Shown: one piece after another, positions 6,803 to 11,336 of the stretch | Numbering within the stretch: position 1 is the stretch's first letter | Layout of the letters: the number at the start of each line of letters is the position of its first letter | Origin: Actinomycetes bacterium | GTDB lineage: Bacteria; Actinomycetota; CALGFH01 | Direction: 5' to 3' | Assembly (NCBI GenBank): GCA_030152105.1 | Contig: JASLIH010000478.1 | Span: forward strand, 1 to 11,336 | DNA: 11,336 bases | Notes under the pieces: model-generated | Database searches by the model: none | Seen by the model: only the letters and a program-made list of their open reading frames with translations | What the model was told of the DNA's origin: nothing | Position numbers and translations under genes: made by a program

Positions 6803-6808
6803 ACGGTA
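6803..6808 (-). promoter_or_regulatory. Putative -10 element of the App1-like gene (leaderless transcript)
   Basis: The minus strand reads TACCGT, six bases, then the ATG at 6796. The geometry is identical to that in front of ffh and fits TAnnnT with transcription beginning at the start codon. There is no Shine-Dalgarno and no clear -35. Confidence 0.45.
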
Positions 6809-6809
6809 G

Positions 6810-6977
6810 CGTGCCCGCGCCGACGACCCGATCGAGGAGGTGCAGGTCCGGCCGGGCACCGAGCATTCCTTCGCCAACGGTGACGTTGCCCTCCACGCCC
6901 CCGACGCGGCCGCCGAGGCCTGGGCGATCACGGTCGGGTTCCTGCGCGACCGTCTGGCCGGGGTCGCGTCCGGCTAG
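6810..6977 (+). pseudogene. Remnant of a dienelactone hydrolase family gene (C-terminal end only)
   Basis: The plus-strand frame from 6810 to the TAG at 6975-6977 encodes 55 residues. They include VQVRPGTEHSFANGDVAL and PDAAAEAWAITVGFLRDRL. This pattern, a 'YPGxxHxF.N' segment followed by 'A..AW..T..F...L', is the C-terminal end of dienelactone hydrolases (alpha/beta-hydrolase fold), and the H in GTEHSF would be the catalytic histidine. The rest of the enzyme (about 180-200 residues with the nucleophile and acid) is absent: an in-frame TAG stands at 6807-6809 and the App1-like gene occupies the DNA beyond. The only internal start candidate is GTG at 6840, with no room for a proper ribosome site. 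Codon use is still coding-like: only 4 of the 45 codons from 6840 end in A or T. That points to a recent truncation. A tiny expressed peptide is possible but less likely. Confidence 0.65.
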
Positions 6978-8149
6978 GCGCCATCCGACAGGAGGGCGTC
7001 GACGAAGGCGTCGGGGTCGAAGGGGGCCAGGTCGTGGGCGCCTTCGCCGAGGCCGACGAGCTTGACCGGGATGCCGAGCTCGCGCTGGACGGCGATGACG
7101 ATGCCGCCCTTGGCGGTGCCGTCGAGCTTGGTCAGGACGATGCCGGTGACGCCGACGGCGTCGGTGAACTGGCGGGCCTGGGCGAGGCCGTTCTGGCCGG
7201 TGGTGGCGTCCAGGACCAGCAGGACCTCGCGGACCTGGCCGCCCTCGCGCTCCAGGACGCGGCGGAGCTTGCGCAGCTCCTCCATCAGGTTGGTCTTGGT
7301 GTGGAGGCGCCCGGCGGTGTCGACCAGGAGCACGTCCGCGCCCCTGGCCCTGGCCGAGGCCAGGCCGTCGAAGGCGACCGCCGCCGGGTCGGCGCCCTGC
7401 TGGTGGCGGACGACCGGGGCGCCGACCCGGTCGGCCCAGATGACCAGCTGCTCGGTGGCGGCGGCCCGGAAGGTGTCGGCGGCGGCCAGCACGGGCTGCT
7501 TGCCCTCCTCGGCCAGGGCCAGGGCGAGCTTGCCGACGGTGGTCGTCTTGCCGGTTCCGTTGACCCCGACGACCAGGACGATGCCGGGGCGCTGGTGCTC
7601 CTCGAGGAGGTCGAGGGCAAGAGAGCGGTCGGGGCTGCCGACGGCCTCAAGGAGCTCGGCCCGGAGGAGCTCGCGCAGGGCCGGGCCGCTGGCCCGCTCC
7701 GCCCTCGCCCTGGTCCGGAGGCGCTCGACCAGCTCGGTGGAGGTGGCCACGCCGACGTCGGCGGCGAGCAGCGCCTCCTCCAGCTCCTCCCAGGCCTCGT
7801 CGTCGTCCGCGCCCCTGGCCAGGAGCCCGGACATGCCGCGGGACAGGGCGGCCCGGGAGCGGCCCAGGCGCTCCCGGAAGCGCTGGCGGGGGGCGATGAC
7901 CTCCTCGGCAGGCGGGGCCGCGGTGGCCACGCCCCGGTCGTCGGGCAGGTCGACGTCGGCGACGTCACGCCCGGGCCGGGGTGGCTGCCCGGCGTCGTCG
8001 CCGACCCCGGGCTCGCGGTCGAGCTCGACCTGACTGACCCGGTCGGCGTCCTGGCGCCGGCGGCGCCCGGCGACCAGGGGCACCACGGCCAGCAGGCTCA
8101 CGATCACCAGGGTGGCGGCGATCACGAGGACGATATCCAGCCCTTCCAC
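6974..8149 (-). CDS. ftsY: Signal recognition particle receptor FtsY
   Basis: SRP receptor GTPase that brings Ffh-ribosome complexes to the Sec translocon. From the GTG at 8149 the product is 391 residues. It has an N-terminal membrane segment (about 4-28, LDIVLVIAATLVIVSLLAVV) followed by RRRR. An acidic/proline-rich linker spans about 35-85 and the N domain about 90-180 (EALLAADVGVATSTELV). The G domain carries GVNGTGKTTTVGKLA (195-209), DTFRAAATEQL (225-235), DTAGRLHTKTNLMEEL (277-292), DATTGQNGL (314-322) and TKLDGTAKGG (340-349). A single N-terminal anchor is known for actinobacterial FtsY and replaces the long acidic A domain of E. coli. An in-frame TTG at 8194 would give 15 more residues but lacks support. 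GTG is preferred for its GAGG site at 7-nt spacing. It follows smc by 4 nt. Its stop overlaps the hydrolase remnant's stop in CTAG. Confidence 0.96.
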   Translation of the reverse strand: MEGLDIVLVIAATLVIVSLLAVVPLVAGRRRRQDADRVSQVELDREPGVGDDAGQPPRPGRDVADVDLPDDRGVATAAPPAEEVIAPRQRFRERLGRSRAALSRGMSGLLARGADDDEAWEELEEALLAADVGVATSTELVERLRTRARAERASGPALRELLRAELLEAVGSPDRSLALDLLEEHQRPGIVLVVGVNGTGKTTTVGKLALALAEEGKQPVLAAADTFRAAATEQLVIWADRVGAPVVRHQQGADPAAVAFDGLASARARGADVLLVDTAGRLHTKTNLMEELRKLRRVLEREGGQVREVLLVLDATTGQNGLAQARQFTDAVGVTGIVLTKLDGTAKGGIVIAVQRELGIPVKLVGLGEGAHDLAPFDPDAFVDALLSDGA

Positions 8150-8153
8150 TACC

Positions 8154-11100
8154 TCACCTCGTTGCGGCGGCGACGACGTTGACGTTCTCGTCAACGGTGC
8201 CAGAGCGTAGCCGCCGGCTCACCACCTTGCTCACTCCTTCGGCCTGCATCGAGACCCCGTAGAGGGCGTCGGCGGCCTCCATGGTGCGGCGCTGGTGGCT
8301 GACGACCAGGAGCTGGGCGTGCTCGCGGGCGTCGTCGAGCAGGTCGAGGAAGCGGTGCAGATTGACGTCGTCGAGCGCCGCCTCGACCTCGTCGAGGACG
8401 TAGAAGGGGCTGGGCCGGGCCCGGAAGATGGCGAAGTAGAAGGCCAGGGCGACCAGGCTGCGCTCGCCCCCCGACAGCAGCGACAGGCGCCGGACCTTCT
8501 TGCCCGGGGGACGGGCCTCGATCTCGACCCCGCTGGTCAGGATGTCGTCGGGCTCGGTCAGGACCAGGCGGCCGTCGCCGCCCGGGAACAGCAGCCCGAA
8601 GGTGCGCTGGAACTCGCGGGCCACGTCCTCGAACGCCTGGCCGAACACCTCCCGGACACGCTCGTCGACCGCCCTGACCACCTTGAGCAGGTCGCGGCGG
8701 CTCTCCTTGAGGTCCTGGAGCTGGCCCGACAGGAAGCTGTAGCGCTCCTCGAGGGCCTTGAACTCCTCCAGGGCGAGAGGGTTGACCCGCCCCAGCAGGG
8801 TCAGGCGGCGGTCGAGGGCGGTGGCGACGCGGCGCAGCTCGGTCGAGGGCTGGCGGCGCGGGTCGGCCTCGGCCAGCCCGGCCAGCCTGGCCTCGCCGGG
8901 CAGGTACTCGGCCATGGCCTCGTCGGGGTCGATGGCAAACTCCTCGACGATGCGCTTGCCCAGCTCCTCGGCGCGGAGGCGGGCCTCGACCCTGGCCTCG
9001 TCGGAGGCCCGGGTGACGGCGTGGTGCTCGTCGAGGGCGGCGGACGCCTGGCGGCGGCTGGCGGCGGCCGCGGCCAGGCCCTCCCGGGCCGCCTGGAGGG
9101 TCGCGGCCAGGCGGTCGCGCTCGGCGGTGGCCTGGGCCAGGGACCGTTCCAGCCTGGCCAGGGCGGAGGCGCCGGCGGTGGCGGCCAGCCCGGCCCGGCG
9201 GGCGCCGTCCAGGCGGGCGGCACGGGCCCTGGCCCGCCGCTGGGACGCCTCGACCTCGGCGGCGGCCTGGGTGCGCAGCTCGGCCAGGCGCTGGTCCAGC
9301 AGCCGGCGCCGTTCGCCAACGGCCGCGCCGGCCACCCGGGCGGCGGTGGCGGCCTGCTCGGCCTGGTCGAGGGCGTCGGCCAGCGGTGGCCGCCCGCCGG
9401 CCAGCAGCTCGGCGTCGCGTTCGGCCCCCGTGCCGGCGAGCACGCCCTGCCGTGGCGCTCCCGGGACCGCCAGGGGGGCGGTCTCGCCCTTGCCGGCGGC
9501 CAGCTCCGCCTGGGCGGCGGCCAGCCGGACGGCGGCCCGCTCGCGGCCGCGGTCGAGCTCGTGCAGGCGCTCGGCCGCGGTGGCCGCCTCCCGCTCCAGG
9601 CCGCGGAGCTCCTTGCCGGCCATGGTGGCCCGGTCGTCGAGGCGGCGGACGGCCGCCTGGGCGTCGCGCAGCGCCCGGATCGCGTCGGCGGCCCGCCGCT
9701 CCTGGGCCTCCAGCTCGTGCTGGGCGGCCCGCAGCTCGGCCCCGAGCCGCTCCAGGGTCGCCTCCGCGGCCGCCTCGGCCCCGGCGGCCTCGTCGGCCGC
9801 CCGCCGCGCGGCCAGCCCGCTCGCCTCGGGCACTACCCCGCCCTCGACCCGCCCCGCCGCCAGCAGCTCCCCGGCCAGGGTCACCACCCGCCGCTCCGGA
9901 TGCCGTTCCAGCAGCTCCCTGGCCTGGTCCAGGTCTTCGGCGACCAGCACCCCGTCCAGCAACCCCCTGGCCACCTCCCCGGCAAACCCGGCCGTGGCCA
10001 CCCGGTCCAGCAGCAACGGGCTCCCGTTGCTCCCCGGGTCGACCCCTGTGGACAGCCCCGAGAGCCCCTCCGGCCCATCGGCTACCCTCCCGGTTCGGGG
10101 GCCCACATCCGGGGCGGGCCGGAGGTCCGAACGCGGACCTGCGGGTGGGCCGGCGGGGTGGAGGAGGATGGCGCGGCCGCTGCTGGCGTCCCGGAGGAGG
10201 CGGGCGCCGCCGGTGGCGACGGCGGGGCCGGCGACGACGATGGCGTCGGCGTCGGGGCCGAGGGCGGCGGCGACGGCGGCTTCGTAGCCGGGGGTGACCG
10301 AGAGGGCGGGGGCGAGGGGGCCGAGGACGCCGTCGCGGCCGGCGCCCTCCAGGAAGGCGAGGGCGTCGCCGCCGGCCGCCCTGGCGGTGGCTTCGAAGGC
10401 CTCGCGGCGGGCGCGGCCGGCGGCCCGTTCGGCCTCGACCCGCCGCTCGTCGGCGACCAGGCGGCGGGCGGTGGCGGCCCGCTGGTCGCGCTCGGTGTCG
10501 GCCGCCCGGCGGTCGGCGTCCCTGGTCGCCTGCTGGCCTTCCAGCTCGGCCCGTTCGGCCCGGAGCCGTTCGACCTGGGCGGCGGTCTCGGCCCGGCGCC
10601 GCTCCAGCCCGGCGGCCTGCTCGCGCAGCCGGCCGGACTCGGCCTCCATCTGCTCGATCGTCCGTTCCAGGCCGGCGACCTCGCTGGCCAGCCGGACCTC
10701 GCGCTTGTGGGCGGCGGCCCGGTCCCGTTCGGCCCTGGCGGCGGCCTGGTCGAAGGCGGCCAGGGCGGCCCTGGCCCGGTCGCGGGTGGCGGCGGCCTCG
10801 GTCGTGGTGGCGGTGGTGGCGGCCAGCTCGGCCTCGACCCGGGCCAGCTCCCCGCCGACCTCGCCGGCCTCTCGCTCCAGGTCGGCCACTGAGCGGCCGT
10901 CCGGCTCCTCGGCCAGCGCCTCGGCCAGATGGCGGGCGCGAGCCTCGGCCAGGGCGACCGTGCCCCGGAGGCGCTCGCGCACGGTGGCCAGGCGGTGCAC
11001 GGCCTCCCCGGCCCGGCCGGCCGCCGGCTCCAGCTCGGCCAGCTCGGCCTGGAGGCGCCGCTCGGTCCCTTCCTCGGCGTCGTGGCGCTGCTCCAGCTCG

Positions 11101-11336
11101 GCCAGCCTGGCGGCGAAGGCGGCCTCCTCGGCGTCCAGCGACGCCGATCGCTCGCGGAGCCCGGCCAGCTCCCTCGACCGCAGGGTGAGGCGGACCTCGC
11201 GCAGCTCGGCCGCGACCTCGGCCGCCCTGGCCGCGGTCTCGGCCTGCTGCTGGAGCGGCTTGAGCTGGCGGCGCAGCTCGCCGACCAGGTCGGACAGCCT
11301 GACCAGGTGCTGCTCCATGCCGGCCAGCTTGCGCAG
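8154..11336 (-). CDS. smc: Chromosome segregation/condensation ATPase Smc, partial (N-terminus beyond window)
   Basis: Core of the Smc-ScpAB condensin, an ATP-driven DNA-loop-extruding complex that organises and separates chromosomes. About 1060 residues are visible; the frame is open to the window edge, starting LRKLAGMEQHLVRLSDLV, a stretch found after the N-terminal head. Roughly 150-170 residues with Walker A are therefore missing. A long Ala/Glu/Arg-rich coiled coil runs to about 10355. The hinge follows (about 10355-9819; FLEGAGRDGVLGPLAPALSV, then LDGVLVAEDLDQARELL), and then the returning coiled coil. The C-terminal head has a signature motif LLSGGERSLVALAF (near 8480) and Walker B FYVLDEVEAALDD (near 8405-8370). 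A His-switch region follows as VVSHQRRTMEAAD. The hinge linker carries a Pro/Gly-rich insertion (about 10017-10160). The gene is followed after 4 nt by ftsY. Confidence 0.96.
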   Translation of the reverse strand: MRKLAGMEQHLVRLSDLVGELRRQLKPLQQQAETAARAAEVAAELREVRLTLRSRELAGLRERSASLDAEEAAFAARLAELEQRHDAEEGTERRLQAELAELEPAAGRAGEAVHRLATVRERLRGTVALAEARARHLAEALAEEPDGRSVADLEREAGEVGGELARVEAELAATTATTTEAAATRDRARAALAAFDQAAARAERDRAAAHKREVRLASEVAGLERTIEQMEAESGRLREQAAGLERRRAETAAQVERLRAERAELEGQQATRDADRRAADTERDQRAATARRLVADERRVEAERAAGRARREAFEATARAAGGDALAFLEGAGRDGVLGPLAPALSVTPGYEAAVAAALGPDADAIVVAGPAVATGGARLLRDASSGRAILLHPAGPPAGPRSDLRPAPDVGPRTGRVADGPEGLSGLSTGVDPGSNGSPLLLDRVATAGFAGEVARGLLDGVLVAEDLDQARELLERHPERRVVTLAGELLAAGRVEGGVVPEASGLAARRAADEAAGAEAAAEATLERLGAELRAAQHELEAQERRAADAIRALRDAQAAVRRLDDRATMAGKELRGLEREAATAAERLHELDRGRERAAVRLAAAQAELAAGKGETAPLAVPGAPRQGVLAGTGAERDAELLAGGRPPLADALDQAEQAATAARVAGAAVGERRRLLDQRLAELRTQAAAEVEASQRRARARAARLDGARRAGLAATAGASALARLERSLAQATAERDRLAATLQAAREGLAAAAASRRQASAALDEHHAVTRASDEARVEARLRAEELGKRIVEEFAIDPDEAMAEYLPGEARLAGLAEADPRRQPSTELRRVATALDRRLTLLGRVNPLALEEFKALEERYSFLSGQLQDLKESRRDLLKVVRAVDERVREVFGQAFEDVAREFQRTFGLLFPGGDGRLVLTEPDDILTSGVEIEARPPGKKVRRLSLLSGGERSLVALAFYFAIFRARPSPFYVLDEVEAALDDVNLHRFLDLLDDAREHAQLLVVSHQRRTMEAADALYGVSMQAEGVSKVVSRRLRSGTVDENVNVVAAATR
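8157..8160 (-). promoter_or_regulatory. Shine-Dalgarno of ftsY embedded in the smc stop region
   Basis: The minus strand reads GAGG immediately before the TGA stop of smc and 7 nt before the ftsY GTG at 8149. The last smc codon AGG is part of this site. It decides the ftsY start and implies coupled translation of the two genes. Confidence 0.65.
10012..10031. repeat. Perfect inverted repeat within the smc hinge linker
   Basis: AGCAACGGG (10012-10020) and CCCGTTGCT (10023-10031) are exact complements separated by two bases, making a 20-bp near-continuous palindrome inside coding sequence. In RNA it could fold as an 8-bp stem with a 4-nt loop. It lies at the edge of the low-complexity hinge insertion. 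Confidence 0.6.
10123..10140. repeat. Second inverted repeat within the smc hinge linker
   Basis: AGGTCCG (10123-10129) and CGGACCT (10134-10140) are exact complements around a 4-nt loop. This is a compact hairpin about 90 bp from the first palindrome and inside the same hinge insertion. Confidence 0.6.

Noticed and set aside
4574..6883. 769-codon open frame on the plus strand across the PLP enzyme and App1-like genes
   Set aside because: It overlaps two well-supported genes in another frame or strand and translates to Arg/Gly/Pro-rich low-complexity sequence, a usual artefact of high G+C.
6797..6931. 45-residue N-terminal extension of the App1-like protein to an upstream start
   Set aside because: The extra residues do not resemble the family and are the antisense reading of the hydrolase remnant. 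The ATG at 6796 gives the expected opening and has a promoter-like hexamer at leaderless spacing.
8295..10892. 865-codon open frame on the plus strand, antisense to smc
   Set aside because: It is the mirror of a G/C-rich coiled-coil gene. Its translation is repetitive Gly/Pro/Ala/Gln sequence with no recognisable domain, while smc on the other strand has clear motifs.
8154..11336. Repetitive GCCAGCTCGGCC-like words along smc as a CRISPR or tandem repeat array
   Set aside because: They recur at irregular spacing and encode Ala-Glu-Leu heptad positions of the coiled coil; no constant repeat-spacer structure exists.

Overview
The window is very G+C-rich DNA, by eye well above 65% (not counted). 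The genes end most codons in G or C and several use GTG starts. Most of it is the conserved chromosomal cluster smc-ftsY-ffh-rpsP-khpA-rimM-trmD-rplS, all on the minus strand. Gene order, base composition and the membrane-anchored form of FtsY fit an actinomycete (Actinomycetota), possibly a deep or uncultured lineage. I cannot place it to class or genus.

Layout, left to right. 1-3527 (minus): start of rplS (cut by the window edge), trmD, rimM, a KhpA-type KH protein, rpsP and ffh. 3581-5771 (plus): an aldo/keto reductase and, 4 nt later, a PLP class V aminotransferase of the 'cysteine desulfurase-like' type. 5783-6796 (minus): an App1-like HAD phosphatase. 6810-6977 (plus): a short fragment that looks like the C-terminal end of a dienelactone hydrolase. 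6974-8149 (minus): ftsY. 8154-11336 (minus): smc, lacking its N-terminus because the window ends.

How the genes work together. Smc organises and segregates the chromosome. Ffh and FtsY are the two GTPases of signal-recognition-particle targeting. RpsP and RplS are ribosomal proteins, RimM helps assemble the 30S head around S19, TrmD makes m1G37 in tRNA, and KhpA is a small RNA-binding protein. Spacings of 4-7 nt, or a 4-nt overlap, within khpA-rimM-trmD and smc-ftsY suggest co-transcription and translational coupling. The two halves of the cluster are separated by a roughly 3.4 kb accessory block (3528-6973) whose genes have no obvious tie to translation or secretion.

There is no stretch over 300 bases without a gene. 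The non-coding gaps are 116-195 (rplS leader with a possible attenuator and -10), 2098-2195 (nothing clear), 3528-3580 (divergent promoter region), 5772-5782 (convergent gap) and about 6797-6809 (promoter of the App1-like gene). I found no CRISPR array, tRNA, rRNA, insertion sequence or phage gene, and no convincing new multi-gene system. The points most worth a second look are the cysteine-less desulfurase homologue beside the reductase, the hydrolase remnant, the apparent leaderless starts of ffh and the App1-like gene, the palindromic -10 between ffh and the reductase, the rplS leader, and the Pro/Gly-rich insertion with inverted repeats in the Smc hinge.
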